From Neobacillus sp. PS3-34 (lineage in GTDB: Bacteria > Bacillota > Bacilli > Bacillales > Cytobacillaceae), in contig NZ_CP133267.1 of assembly GCF_030915465.1 (NCBI RefSeq), positions 682,001 through 746,000 of the forward strand: a stretch of DNA of 64,000 nucleotides. The letters are read 5' to 3'. The translations under genes were made by a program, and so were the position numbers. Shown here in pieces: positions 1-11,900 of the stretch. The number at the start of each line of letters is the position of its first letter. Positions within the stretch are counted from its first letter, which is position 1. The notes below the pieces were generated by a model. It did not search any database, was not told the origin of the DNA, and worked only from the letters and a program-made list of their open reading frames with translations.

Positions 1-1372
1 CTTCCTTTTCTTTTCGTGTAATTTCGAATAATAGGTATGGGTTTTCAACAATTTCAGCTGCACAATTTTTCAGGTTACCCCATGCAAAAATAGCTTGTTC
101 AATAGAAAGATTTAATCGAGACAAAAGTTCGAAGTATCGAGTTTTGTTTTCATCTCTTAGTAAACCAAAAAACTCATCCTCTTTGTCTGCTAAGCTGTCA
201 TCCAGTTTCTCGTTACCAATTTCTTTGTCTCCTGAAAAAAATAACTTCAATTCAGTAATCAAGTCGTTTTCAGAAGTATCAACGTTCTGTGCAACATCGA
301 AACCATATCTAACCCCGAAAGCTGATAAAATCGAACCTAATCCTGGGAAAATACCACGTTGATTCCAAACGCTTTTTAATTGATTATCAACATATTCAAG
401 TTGAACATTAACCCATTCATGATTGGCTTCTTTTAACTTAAGTTTAGCTATATTTTTCAATGCCATTTTCGCTTGATTTAGCACATCAATAGCCGCATCG
501 TAGCTGACCCATTCAGCCGCATATGAAAATTCCGATCTAAAACCTGCCGGTTCAAATAATGTGACACTCGATACATCAATATCAGAATGCTTTTTTACAT
601 ACTCAGAAATTTCTAGATATGGCATTAAAAAGCCATCTTTACCATCAACTCTTATTGAATGAGCTGTATTTGTCTCCCAGATATAGTTTTTTTCGTCACT
701 ACTTCCATCAGACTCATACTCACGAATTTCTACATTAGATACTATATTTCCTACCCCTGCAATTACTCGGCGATTATCTTCGATAAAGGGAACTTGCTTG
801 TAATATGGAAATATCAATGAATTGTGCGGATTAATTCCGGAAAAGAAATAATCAAAGATCGCTTTTTGAGATTCTCCATGCGATACCCACGAACTTGACC
901 AATTCAGCATTTGTTCTGTTTTTTCTAAGTCAAAATAAAAGTTGTAATAGTTTTGTTTCTCATTTGCATTATCCTTTAGTGTCCATGAAAAAGGTCGCAA
1001 TAAGAATGAATAGGGGTCCATCTCAAAAGTTGTTTCTACGAAATGCTGGAACTTCGGATTTTTTCCGTTTTTATATGGATGGTTCATTTTAAGTTCGAGC
1101 TTGGTATGACTCATGAACGCAGCATTCTCTGTAATCCAGTTTTGCATTCTTACTGACCCTATTTGTTCGTACCTTTTACCTTTATTCGTTTCCTCAAACT
1201 CCAAGTCCCGTGTGGATGCAATGTTGGGGATTACTTGAGCAGCTACATTATACCTAGGATTATTGTCAATTCTCCCGGTATAGTCGTTATCCTTCCAAGG
1301 AATTCTTGTTGAAAAATGTTGGACATAGTTTGTTTGCTGTTTTACTTTATTATCTTTATCACTCAGAAACAT
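1..1372 (-). CDS. RecD2-like DNA helicase, N-terminal part (runs off the window)
   Basis: This is a minus-strand reading frame with no stop from 1372 to the window edge, about 457 residues. It starts at ATG 1372 behind a strong AGGAGG site. Near the N-terminus it reads RIPWKDNDYTGRI, then QVPFIEDNRRVIAGVG near residue 200 and FPGLGSILSAFG near residue 350. It ends in a helix-hairpin-helix-like stretch with ENPYLLFE. From memory these match the N-terminal region of long AAA/exonuclease V alpha-like (RecD2-type) helicases whose motor domain lies C-terminal, outside this window. No Walker motif is visible here, so helicase activity is inferred. It diverges from the HelD-like gene at 1883. A defence or DNA-processing role is plausible from the neighbours only. 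Confidence 0.55.
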   Translation of the reverse strand, partial: MFLSDKDNKVKQQTNYVQHFSTRIPWKDNDYTGRIDNNPRYNVAAQVIPNIASTRDLEFEETNKGKRYEQIGSVRMQNWITENAAFMSHTKLELKMNHPYKNGKNPKFQHFVETTFEMDPYSFLLRPFSWTLKDNANEKQNYYNFYFDLEKTEQMLNWSSSWVSHGESQKAIFDYFFSGINPHNSLIFPYYKQVPFIEDNRRVIAGVGNIVSNVEIREYESDGSSDEKNYIWETNTAHSIRVDGKDGFLMPYLEISEYVKKHSDIDVSSVTLFEPAGFRSEFSYAAEWVSYDAAIDVLNQAKMALKNIAKLKLKEANHEWVNVQLEYVDNQLKSVWNQRGIFPGLGSILSAFGVRYGFDVAQNVDTSENDLITELKLFFSGDKEIGNEKLDDSLADKEDEFFGLLRDENKTRYFELLSRLNLSIEQAIFAWGNLKNCAAEIVENPYLLFEITRKEKE

Positions 1373-1882
1373 TAGACCTTTCCTCCTAAACTTCTATCAT
1401 ATAGTACTGCCGTTATCGTAAATCGGGTTAATATATTGGAATATATTTCTATTATAAATACATTTGTTCAACATTTGTGGTAAAAAAATAAAAAAATAGG
1501 CCGACTTGAAGAGTTTTACAAAAGGGTCTACCATTTTCAACTTGAATGTCATAAAACTCTTCAAAATAACGTTTATGGAATTTCTTATTCAGAATCCCGC
1601 TAAAGGTAAAAGGCTGAAAGGGTAGTTTGGGATCTGAAGTTTATGGCGGCTTAGTGATCAGTTATGAGATTAGCGTCGCGGATTCCATAACATTGTTAAG
1701 TTATGAATTTTAGTCAAAAATATGTGAGAACACTTGACTTAAATTAAATCTTTTTTGGAGATAGTTTACTAGTAACTGTAAAAGATAACCCAAAATATAC
1801 CGATAAACGTATATATAGGACATTTATTAACGAAAAATGAACCTAATCATCTTCAGAATGAAGAATACAAGTAGGTGCAATA
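1373..1882. other. Divergent intergenic region with inverted repeat
   Basis: This 510-base AT-rich gap separates two divergent genes and must hold both promoters. The only clear structure is a perfect 13-bp inverted repeat, TTGAAGAGTTTTA at 1506-1518 against its complement at 1552-1564, with a loop of about 33 bases. I see no supported gene. Confidence 0.5.
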
Positions 1883-4800
1883 ATGAATTTATTTGATCTT
1901 TTATTAACAAAAAAAGAAAATCCCATGGACCCAGCCAACCAAAATCCATTGGGGGCATTAGATAGTTCCTTAATATTGAAACTTGAACAGCAAATAGAAA
2001 AACTGCAACATGAATTATCTCAAATAAAGTTGCATAATCAAAGACTTGAAGAAGAAAATATGGAACTTGCAAAGCGTCCATCTCTAGCTGACTATGAATA
2101 TAAAAACAATCTTATCCAACAGTTAGCTATACGACTTAAACAAATTGATCAAGGATCGGTTTCAAAAAAAGCATACGAGCAACTAAAGAAAGACAACTTG
2201 GATTTAAAGCAAGAAGTGCAAACGGTGACTAAGGAAATCGAACAGGTTAATAGTAAGGTTAGGGAATATGAAGACCAAATTAATACCCTACTCTGGCAAC
2301 TTAAACAGACAGAAGCACAAAAAGCAATCGAGAATTCCATTGAATATGATGTCTTAAGAAATAAATATGATGCAATACATGCTTCTCACAATGATATAAA
2401 TAAAAGATTTGAACAACAAGTTAAAGAAAATGAAGCTTTGGATTTACAGCTTTTGCAGCTACACGAAGAAATGGAGTATATGAAACAAACCTTAATATTA
2501 CAGGAACAAAAAATTGTGGAATATGACTCCTTTCCCGCTGAAGAAGATAAAAAAGCAAATAGCAAGGAAGAAGAAATCCATTTTTCTCAGGGTACACCTC
2601 ATACAGAACTAGTCATGGAAGAAGAACTGGACCTTCCGATATTTAATCATAGTGATGCAGAAGATGTTTCAGAAGAAATTGAACTTCTTGTCGAGAGAGA
2701 AATTGATGAGGCGGAAGTAGAGCATGCAATATCAGAGGTGCTTATTAAAACAGTTCCGAAAATCGGAGAAGATGCATCTTCTCCATTTCCTAATTATGAT
2801 TTATCATCATTCTTGCCACGCGCAGATGAATCCGAACGTGAATATTTAAGACGTGTCATAAAAAAAATAAATAAGTATATACAAAATATCCCGCAGATGA
2901 AATTTAACTCTACTTATGAGATTGACTATGCGACAGCATATGTTGAGGGTATTATGCGGAAAAGGACATATGAGAGTAATCGTCGGTTTGAGCAAATGAA
3001 GGACCGGCCTTATATTGGTCGCGTGGATTATGTAACAGAATCGGGACCGAAAACGATGTACCTCGGGGAACAAGGGTTGGATGATTCTGTCACTTCATGG
3101 AAGGCAGAAGCTGCATCCCTATACTTTATGCGAATAGTTGGTCAGCCTATTGCCCACAAAACGTTGGGGGATACAATAGTAGATTACATTCGGCAAATTG
3201 ATATCCAAAAGGGCAGCATTACAGCCATTCATCCACCAATGACCGCAACAAACCAATATTTAAAAGATGAAGGATTAGTATCTGCACTGGCGAATAAGCG
3301 CGGATTAGACATGCAATCGATCGTTGCAACCTTACAACGAGAGCAATATGAACTTATTCGCTTGCCAATGAACCAGCCTGTTATTATACAGGGTTTAGCT
3401 GGGAGCGGGAAATCAGCAATTGCACTTCACCGATTAAGCTACCTTCTATACAGGTATCAAAATTTGAAACCTGATAGGGTTGCAATATTAGGGCCAACGA
3501 AGCATTTTTAAAACATATTCAGAATGTATTGCCAACATTAGGGGATTTCGGGGTAAAACAAATAACTTTTTTAGAACTAGCATGTAGCATTTTAATGGTT
3601 TCCCCTTCAAAAGTGAAACGTCACAAAGCACTGGAAATGGAGATCATCAAAACAAAGGGCTCCCTGGAGTTTAGGGACATAGTCCAGAGAACAACCATAA
3701 ATATGATGAATGACCTTCGGATTTGGGCAAAAGCTTTTACCATTAACTCATTATCTATCCCTGTTTTGCCGATCCTGCGGAATATGGAAAAATATCAACA
3801 ACTTACATTAAAAGATCGTGAAAATCTGTACTTTAACTTTTTCTTAAACAGTTTTCAGCATGAATTACAAGCTAAAAATGACGTGCAAGAACAAATCGAG
3901 AGTTGGGTCAAAGAAAAGGCAAAGTCTATAGAACAAAATGAGTTGATAAGTCTATCGTTATATCAGGAAGATTTTATCACCCCGGACATATCTGCATTAG
4001 GTGAACGGTGGGTAGAAAATGCAAATATTCATAAGGCTACACGTTCTTCGGCAAGTAAAAAGCAAGCTGACATAAGCCGTCAGCAATTTATCTCAGCGAT
4101 TCATAGAGAGATCAAATTAATAATGGAGCATCACCTTAATCAGCTAAGACAATTGAATCCTGATTTTATAGAAAACAAAGTAATTGAACAAGCATGGCAT
4201 CACCAGTTGCGGAATGAAGTACGCAGAGCAAAAGAAGCATTCATTTTAGAGTTGATTGCAGAACAGCCTGTTGAAGTGTTTAATATAGACATCCTAATAG
4301 AAACACCTATCATCCAGCAAAAACTTAAAGATGAACAAGAACGAGTTTTACAGCAATTAGCCATGGAAAAGAAAGCTTTTTTCTCAGCACGAAAAGCCCT
4401 GCTCCATGAGATGTTGCAAGCAGAGAGTCTTTTGAGGATGGAGAGAGCCTACTATAAAGAAATTTCAGCAGCGTTAAAAAACCGTTATGAGCTCGAGTAC
4501 ACATTTACTAATAGTTATGGTGGTTACGCATTTGAAAAAAAGCACTCTTTATCAACCGCCGATCAGAACATTATAAAGGTATATGTAAAAAAACACCTTG
4601 AATTCGATTATTTTGATTCATTTGATGAAGCGATACGAGTTGCTAAATCACATGGCCTGTTGCCAGATGAATATCAATCCCAAGATCTTTATTATGAGGA
4701 TCTTCCTGCGCTATTACATATAGTACGGATTCTGCAAGGCCTATCCAAAGAACATAAGTTATCCTATTTGATCATTGATGAAGCACAAGACTACATGCCT

Positions 4801-5445
4801 TATGAAATTGTAGAACTGAATGCATTGACGCAAAAAAATGGATTAATGTTAATTGGAGACTTGGGACAAAACCTGAACCCGGCAAGCTCATTGGAAGACT
4901 GGCATTCGCTTGATGATCTAATTGGCAAACCATTTTACCATGAACTATCAGGGACATATCGTTCAACTTCACAAATAGTGGAAGTCAGCAATACAATTAT
5001 TGAGCCTTTTGCATCTGGAAAATATAAGCTTTCTACGGAGACATTCCGTGATGGGGCGGAAGTTAAATGGATAGAGACCACTGGAGAAGTTGAGGAAAAA
5101 ATTCTAATTGCGGTCCTTGAAGAAGCAATTTATACGCATAACTTCGAATCTGTAGCAGTGGTCGTAAAAGATGAGTCAATGCTCGAATCCTATCATTATA
5201 TGATAGATCCATATTTCACTGTAGCTATCCAAACTACAGCAGAGTTGCCTTCAAATGCCAAAGTTATTATTACAACACCAACCGCAGTAAAAGGTTTGGA
5301 GTTTGAAGCAGTTGTCATTGTGTCTTTCCACGATTATAGTTTTTCAGACTTTGACCGCAAATTGGCATATGTTGCAACGAGCAGAGCGCTGCATCAATTA
5401 TATATTACTTATGACAAGAGCAAAGAGTGTTTAATCACACCTTAA
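1883..5445 (+). pseudogene. HelD-like SF1 ATPase with long coiled-coil N-terminus, one frameshift
   Basis: Two adjacent frames, 1883-3511 and 3529-5445, form one protein of about 1187 residues once a single base is restored in the T5 run at 3505-3509. The first frame stops right after GPTKHF and the second resumes with the expected family sequence (KHIQNVLPTLG). Residues 1-280 are Glu/Lys/Gln-rich predicted coiled coil. Then come a HelD-type linker, Walker A (QGLAGSGKSAIALHR, about 502-516), motif II (YLIIDEAQDY), motif IV (GTYRST), motif V (VKGLEFEAVVIV) and motif VI (YVATSRA). HelD proteins are UvrD/Rep-like ATPases that release stalled RNA polymerase and are usually about 770 residues, so this one is unusually long. 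It is either a pseudogene or a sequencing error. A strong terminator follows. Confidence 0.75.
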
Positions 5446-5486
5446 GGAAATGAATGGCTATAGAACTCTCTGATTTTTAGGAAAGT

Positions 5487-5518
5487 ACAGAGGGACGGTA
5501 CTGCCGCCCCTCTGTTTT
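5487..5518 (+). terminator. Terminator after the HelD-like gene
   Basis: ACAGAGGGACGG pairs with CCGCCCCTCTGT across a five-base loop (one mismatch), followed by a T-run. It lies 42 bases past the stop. The stem shares the GGGACGG core with the adjacent REP-like palindrome. Confidence 0.65.
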
Positions 5519-5540
5519 TACATAATTTCACTTTGTGAGC

Positions 5541-5563
5541 GACACGAGAACCGTCCCTGTGTC
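5541..5563. repeat. REP-like palindrome
   Basis: GACAC ... GTGTC encloses GAGAACCGTCCC. The same GGGACGG-type core occurs in the terminator just upstream. It resembles the small dispersed palindromes of Bacillaceae that are linked to REP-associated transposases. The resemblance is from memory and no transposase is nearby. Confidence 0.35.
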
Positions 5564-5709
5564 TCTCTTGGAATAACACCCACTTCATATATCAATTTCC
5601 TCTATAAAAATGATAGCACATTTTCCCATTTTCTTGTTAAACTAAACTGCTTCGTTAGTTTAAGAATGTGTTGCAATAATATTAACATATTTTCCTTTTA
5701 ATAAATATT

Positions 5710-5748
5710 AAAAGCAGTGCGATTTCTAATGCGAAACCCACTGCTTTT
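5710..5748. terminator. Hairpin between convergent genes
   Basis: AAAAGCAGTG at 5710-5719 is perfectly complementary to CACTGCTTTT at 5739-5748. The stem has A/T-rich flanks on both sides, so it could terminate the minus-strand helicase operon ending at 5830 as well as read-through from the left. Confidence 0.5.
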
Positions 5749-5829
5749 ATACTTGTTTTTATATATGCTTTTTCCTATGCGGGTACTCCAAAAGAGAACG
5801 GCTTAATAAAATTTATGGGACACCTTTTT

Positions 5830-8800
5830 TTAGATGAATATTTCATAACTTATCAATCTGACTTCGTAGTCATCATTTATATTTACATTACTTTCCTCAA
5901 GATCAATATATTCTAAAATCTCATCTAGTTTATTGACCAGTTCCTCATCAGATAATGAAGAAAAGTCAATTGTTCTTAATTTACTAATAGTCCCTTTATG
6001 AAGTGGTCTTTTTAATTTTTTTCTTATTTTTCTTTGTTCAATGGTTATTCTACTTCTAAACTTTGTTTTTGCAAAAATTTTCTCTAATCTTTCCGCAATA
6101 TCTTTTTGAACTTTGTCAATTTCTGATGATGTTACTTGAACTTGGGCAATGTTGTTTAACTGGTCAGTAACATATTTCTTTCCTAGTTCAAGAATAACAT
6201 CCACATTAAAATTAATCGTTCTTTTAATTGGTTTGGAATCCAAATAATTACCAGTTGAAATTAACTTATATATTTCAGCCTTACTGGTCTTTAATTCATT
6301 ATTGTTTATTTCATAAAATAACCAGTAGCTCTCAGAGGCAACTTTGTAATACATAAATACCCCTTTATTTGTTTCTGATTTACGAATAGAGTAAATTCCG
6401 TCTGGTAACCTTGACACATATTCCATATTTGTTTCGTTATTATATAATAATTCTTTATAATCTTCATAAATATATTCTTCTGATGGAATGATATTGTCTC
6501 TTTGCTCCTCCAATTCATCTAATAAAGTTTGATCTTCATCATTTACCTTTTGAATTTGGTCATAATCCTTTTCATTAAAGACCTTATCAATTAATATTTC
6601 ATCATCTGATATTATTCTACTTTCGTTTCCTATGGTTTCATTTATATACTTTATTTTTTCAGCTAGTCTCTTAGTTAATCTTAAAATAGAATCTAATTTG
6701 TCATCGGGGATAAAATTGAAAATATAAATATTGTCATGGTTTGTGGTAATACGATCTATGCGTCCTTCTCTTTGTATGATTCGAACAGGGTTCCAAGTTA
6801 AATCATAATTGATTATGGTATTACAGTCTTGAAGATTTTGACCTTCAGATAAAATATCAGTTGAAATTAATATATCTATTTCTGGCTTATCGGGATTAAA
6901 GAAATCGGGATTTGAATTTGGAGCAAATTGTGCAACAACTTTTTCTTTCCTATTATTTTGATTATTTTTACTATCAATTTCACTGACAATCCCAAAATTA
7001 TTGTCTAAGATATGCTTATAAATATAACGAGCAGTATCCTTAAATTGCGTAAAAATGAGTAGCTTGTTATTTTTATTTTTTCTGTGATTTAACCTTATAT
7101 GATTAATTAATGTTTGAAGTTTTACATCCTTTTCATAATCTATGTCTGCAATAAGTGAAATAATGTTAGATAGGTTTACTTTATCTATTTTTACTTGCTC
7201 AATTAAACCTTCAATATCTCCTTGATAATCAGTTATTTTAATCTTTGTAACAAAATCTGAAATATCAAAACTGTCTGAATCCAAATCTTCCATTACTTCT
7301 TTTTTTGTAATTAGATATCCTTCCTTAATAGAAGATAGAAGTAAATCACAATACCTAATTTGTTTTAATATTGAATATCTGAATGCTTCAACAGAGCTTT
7401 CAAACCTTTTTAATAACATAGTTTTTACAAGTGCCTTATTATAAAACTGCTGTCCTTCGGTAAGTGAATCTTCTGAAATAATAGGTAAGTGAAGGTTTTC
7501 AATGATACTGGCTATTTCATTGAAAATATTTTCACCGTATAAATCCGAGATACTATAACTTATTTTCTTTAAGTGTCTTGAAGGGAATTTTATTTCCTTG
7601 TCATTTACAAGTAATTTTTTTTCTTTATTCCCATATTTTTTTCTAATAAAAGTTCTACTTCTTCTAATCATTACTTCATTGAGAATATTTGCAACATCAT
7701 CCTTTTTATCTTCGTAGTTATTAAAAATATCCCTAAGTTTTACAATTCCATATTTGTTTTTAAAATCATCATCTTTCAAAAATAATGTAAGGATATTATA
7801 TAAATCAAAAATTGAATTGTTAACAGGGGTTGCAGTTAATTGAATAACCTTTTTACCCATTGTTACTTTAATTAACTCTTTGTGTCTATTGGCAGCTTCA
7901 TTTCGGAAGTTATGAGCTTCATCGATTATTATAATGTCAACATTCTGTAATTTTTCTTCGTAAATTCCATATCTTCCAATACTTTCTTGAGTGATTAGTT
8001 CAATATTTATGTTTAGCTCTTCAGCCTGGTATTCCCACATAGATCGTAATGAAGCAGGGCAAATAATCAAAGTTTTCAATTCTTGCATTGTAAAGTATCT
8101 TAAGAGCCCCTTTGCTACATAAGTTTTTCCTAATCCAACACTATCTGCGATTATTACACCTTTATATTTTTCTAAAATTTGAATAGCTTTTTTTACTGCA
8201 AATGCTTGAAATTCTGTTAAATCATCCAGTTTAAGAGCTTGGATTTCCTCGAAAATTTTGTCCTCTTTTAAATATTCAAAGAGGGTTTTAAGCAATATGT
8301 CAAAAGGGGAGTAGTTTAGTTTTTCAACTTCAATATTATTGTCAATAATACTTAATAATTGTTCATTAAAATCCTCTGATTCTTCCCATATTTCACTAAA
8401 CCATTTCTTGACTTCCTTTATGGCAGAAGGTTGATGTAATACTGCATTTAATTCAGTATTTATTACTCTTGAATCAATATCTCCTAATCCACTCATTGAA
8501 AAATTACTTGAACCAACTATTGCATATTGTTGATTAATTATTCCATTAAAAGAGACATCAAAAATATACGCTTTCGAGTGAAATTTATCCTTAACATATA
8601 TTTTAAAATTGATTTTACCATCACGAATTAGTTCAGATAATTCATATACTCTATGCTTCTGGTCTTCATCAAGGTAAGATATGTCTTTCTCCATGGAACT
8701 AAGAATAAATCCTTTTTTTAATTCATAACCCTTTGATATTTCATGAGCAGTAAATGAATTAGTTTCATTTCCAATAATAATATTAATTTGGCAGTCTTGA

Positions 8801-8946
8801 TTAATATTTTCTTTAATCAAATTAAAACCATTAAGGTAGAAATAGCCACTAGCTATTTCTACCTTATTAGCATATTTTATTAAATTATTTATTGTATCCT
8901 TTAATAAAGTGTTCCTATTATCAATTATTTCAGGAATTTCAGGCAT
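5830..8946 (-). CDS. PLD-domain SNF2-type helicase
   Basis: A protein of about 1038 residues combining an N-terminal phospholipase D-like nuclease domain with an SF2/SNF2 helicase. The single HKD-like motif is FHSKAYIF (about residue 121), with GSSNFSMSGL about 25 residues later. Helicase motifs follow: DSVGLGKT (about 270), IIIIDEAHNF (about 342), QLTATPVNNS, STDILSEGQNL (about 692) and QREGRIDRI (about 728). I prefer ATG 8946 with GGAG upstream. The longer start at 9003 would overlap the methylase by about 40 bases and lacks a good ribosome site. It lies directly downstream of the adenine methylase in one operon, so it probably acts as the translocase and perhaps nuclease of a modification-dependent defence system. 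The DrmD-like helicase of DISARM is a looser parallel. Confidence 0.85.
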   Translation of the reverse strand: MPEIPEIIDNRNTLLKDTINNLIKYANKVEIASGYFYLNGFNLIKENINQDCQINIIIGNETNSFTAHEISKGYELKKGFILSSMEKDISYLDEDQKHRVYELSELIRDGKINFKIYVKDKFHSKAYIFDVSFNGIINQQYAIVGSSNFSMSGLGDIDSRVINTELNAVLHQPSAIKEVKKWFSEIWEESEDFNEQLLSIIDNNIEVEKLNYSPFDILLKTLFEYLKEDKIFEEIQALKLDDLTEFQAFAVKKAIQILEKYKGVIIADSVGLGKTYVAKGLLRYFTMQELKTLIICPASLRSMWEYQAEELNINIELITQESIGRYGIYEEKLQNVDIIIIDEAHNFRNEAANRHKELIKVTMGKKVIQLTATPVNNSIFDLYNILTLFLKDDDFKNKYGIVKLRDIFNNYEDKKDDVANILNEVMIRRSRTFIRKKYGNKEKKLLVNDKEIKFPSRHLKKISYSISDLYGENIFNEIASIIENLHLPIISEDSLTEGQQFYNKALVKTMLLKRFESSVEAFRYSILKQIRYCDLLLSSIKEGYLITKKEVMEDLDSDSFDISDFVTKIKITDYQGDIEGLIEQVKIDKVNLSNIISLIADIDYEKDVKLQTLINHIRLNHRKNKNNKLLIFTQFKDTARYIYKHILDNNFGIVSEIDSKNNQNNRKEKVVAQFAPNSNPDFFNPDKPEIDILISTDILSEGQNLQDCNTIINYDLTWNPVRIIQREGRIDRITTNHDNIYIFNFIPDDKLDSILRLTKRLAEKIKYINETIGNESRIISDDEILIDKVFNEKDYDQIQKVNDEDQTLLDELEEQRDNIIPSEEYIYEDYKELLYNNETNMEYVSRLPDGIYSIRKSETNKGVFMYYKVASESYWLFYEINNNELKTSKAEIYKLISTGNYLDSKPIKRTINFNVDVILELGKKYVTDQLNNIAQVQVTSSEIDKVQKDIAERLEKIFAKTKFRSRITIEQRKIRKKLKRPLHKGTISKLRTIDFSSLSDEELVNKLDEILEYIDLEESNVNINDDYEVRLISYEIFI

Positions 8947-8962
8947 TAAACCCACTCCATTT

Positions 8963-11900
8963 CTAAGAAATGATACTCCATAACGTTTTTTGGTCTTCTT
9001 CATTTATTCCATATATTTCAAATGTAAGGTTATCTATTTGAGATTGTATATTATCAATATTTTGTTTACTTCGCTTTTCACTTATCATATCCATAATTGT
9101 TTTTACAGCAGCAATCATTTGATCTAACTGTTTTTTATTCCCTTTTTTAATTGGTAATTCCCTTACATCGTTTACCAGAATTTTCGGAAATAGCCCTTTT
9201 TTTGCTTTTGGTGATGTTCCGATATTATAAAGAGCAAACAATCTAGAATTCAAAAGACCTAGTAAATAAAACAATGGTATTTCACCGTCTTCCTTTGAAA
9301 TAATGTTGATAATACTCGGTGTATTGTAATATTCAGTATCTGTAAAACCAGCATTTAATCTACCCGTATGTTTATTAACTATTTCTCTAACCAATACTCT
9401 AGGACCTATAAAATATTTTTGTTCTCTTGGAGCTCCTAACCAATCACCGTAACTTATCCATGTTTTTCCGTGCCAAACCACAACATATTCTTTAACATCC
9501 CCACCTTTTAGCTCAGGCTTAAATGTTTCATCTTTTTTATGGTCCGAATGCCAAATCCTATTTTTAATTATTTCTTCTGAATGTCCTCTATATTTATCAT
9601 ATGGAATCAATCCCTGGCTTACATAAAAATCTTTTTGAAGTGGATTCCCTTTTGATGCAATATTTTCAATCAAGGCTTCCTGTCTTGCTGAAAATCTCAT
9701 CATAAAAAGCCACTTTTTATCATTTTTTAGTAAATCTTTCACTGGTTTTCTGTTCTTAAAGTGAAAATTCTCATAATCAGGGTTAAAATCAAAATATTCT
9801 ATTTCATAGCTTTTCTTAATGGCTTTTAATCCATATTTAATAACAGTACGAACTTGTGCATTCTTAAAAACACTTACTTCTGTTAAATCATATATCCCAT
9901 CCAAAGTAGATGATGAAATTATTTCTTTTCTAAATTTGTCTGCATTAACATTAAAAAGAAATGTATTAGTGGTAATATAACTGATCAAGCCATTCTTATT
10001 TAATATTTCTAATCCCCTTAAATAAAAATACTGAGATGATTCATAATCAGCCACATTCGGAAATTTAGTTTTCAAGTAATTTTTTTCATATTCATTAAAC
10101 TCTGCACCGTAAGGGGGATTTCCAATAACAATATCGAAGCCATACCTTTCAAAAACTTCTGGAAAGTTAATTTTCCAAGAAAAAAATTCTCTATTATTTA
10201 ATCGTTCAGGAATAACCTTTTCACTTGAAATAAATGACCTTAAAAGAAGTCGCTCTAATTTAACAATATCCTTTTCAAGTTCTTTTTTATTAATTGTTGC
10301 GTTGAAAAATTCATTTCTTTTTATGATTAATTCGTCAATTTTTGAATGTAATTCACTTTTTTCTTCAAATAATGACACTTGGCCAAACCCTAGTTTTTCA
10401 AATTCATTATCAAAATCAATTCCATCATAAGAACTGAATAAACTATTTCCTTGCATTATTTTATATGAAAGGTTTGGAAGTGGTCGTATTTCTTCCACAG
10501 AGTTTGCAGTATATTCAACAGCTAAAGAGAGCCATAATCTTAATCTTGCAATGTCAATAGCACCTTCTTCTCTGTCAACCCCATAGAGGTTTTCTTGGAT
10601 TATTTCTCTTTTTGTATCAAAAATATTGATTCTCATATTGAATGAATGGAAATTTATTTTTCGAATTATTTCAACAAGGATATGTAGCATACCCAATATA
10701 AATGCCCCTGAGCCAACCGCAGGGTCGCATATTTTTACCATCTTTAACTCTTGTAAAACTTTTGATGCTTCATTTTTTGATAATTTGTAAATAGAACAAT
10801 CTCTAGTTTCTGTACTTTGATTTGATTGATCAACAATTACTTTTTTTTGTTTTGAATATAGATTTTCATCCTCTAGATTGTTAATCAAATATAAAACCTT
10901 TAAATTTAATTCTTCCTCGAATTTAGCTTCTAAATGTTTTCTTAAACTTGTCTTGCACATTTCATTAATAATGTTTCTTGGAGTATAAAAACTACCTGTA
11001 CTGGATCGTTCCTCTTCAATAATCATATTTTCGAATATTCTACCCAAAAGCTCTGGGTCAACTGCAATATCAGTGTCATAACCAAGATCTTCTCTTACGG
11101 TAAAATTATATTTATTTAAAAGGTTTTCAAATAAGTCTTTAAACAAATCGTTATCAATTTGTATTTTGGTATTTAATTCAAATTTTGGGTTAGGTTCAAA
11201 TAATCCACCATTCAAATATGGAATACCTTGGAAGTTTTTAATGGCTTCTATATCCTCTAATACTGGTTCATAATTCTCATATAAACTCCGTGCTTTTTTG
11301 CTTCTATTGTTTTCGGTTAACAAACTACTCTCAAATGGGGTGTTTAAACATTCGAAGAATAGCGGCTTCAAAATATCGTTAAAAAAATTTTTTTCGTTTA
11401 TTAAAGAATACTGAAACCTATCATAAAGATAGTTTTTAACACCGTTTAACCAACCTTTTTGTTGAACAAAGTATAAGAAAATTAATCTACTAACAACAAG
11501 GAGACCATAGTTTTTTCTATCTTTTGTCGATTCTAATCCCTTAATATTCGCTGTGAAATTTTCAATTTGTACTTTGAATTCCTCAAAGAATTTATCAGTT
11601 ACTCGTTCAATGTCAAAGGCATCTTTATGTATTTTGGCTATATCTAAATCATCAAGGATCTCTTTTCCAGTTAATTTTATTTCAGATAAAATCCTTATAT
11701 CTGTTGCAGTTAATCGGTTCTTTTCTATTTTCAAACGACGTATTTTAATTTTCCCATCATTATCCTTATGATAATGTAAAAATACAGTCATGGAATAATC
11801 AGCAGTTGTAAAAATTAATAAATTGTAGTCAAAAGGATTTTTCCTATGTAGGCGATTTGCGATCGTATTCATTAGGTCTGTCTTTAAATCAGTAATCTCA

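Noticed and set aside
8947..9003. Longer start of the PLD helicase at ATG 9003
   Set aside because: It would overlap the methylase by about 40 bases and lacks a ribosome site. ATG 8946 has one and follows the methylase stop.
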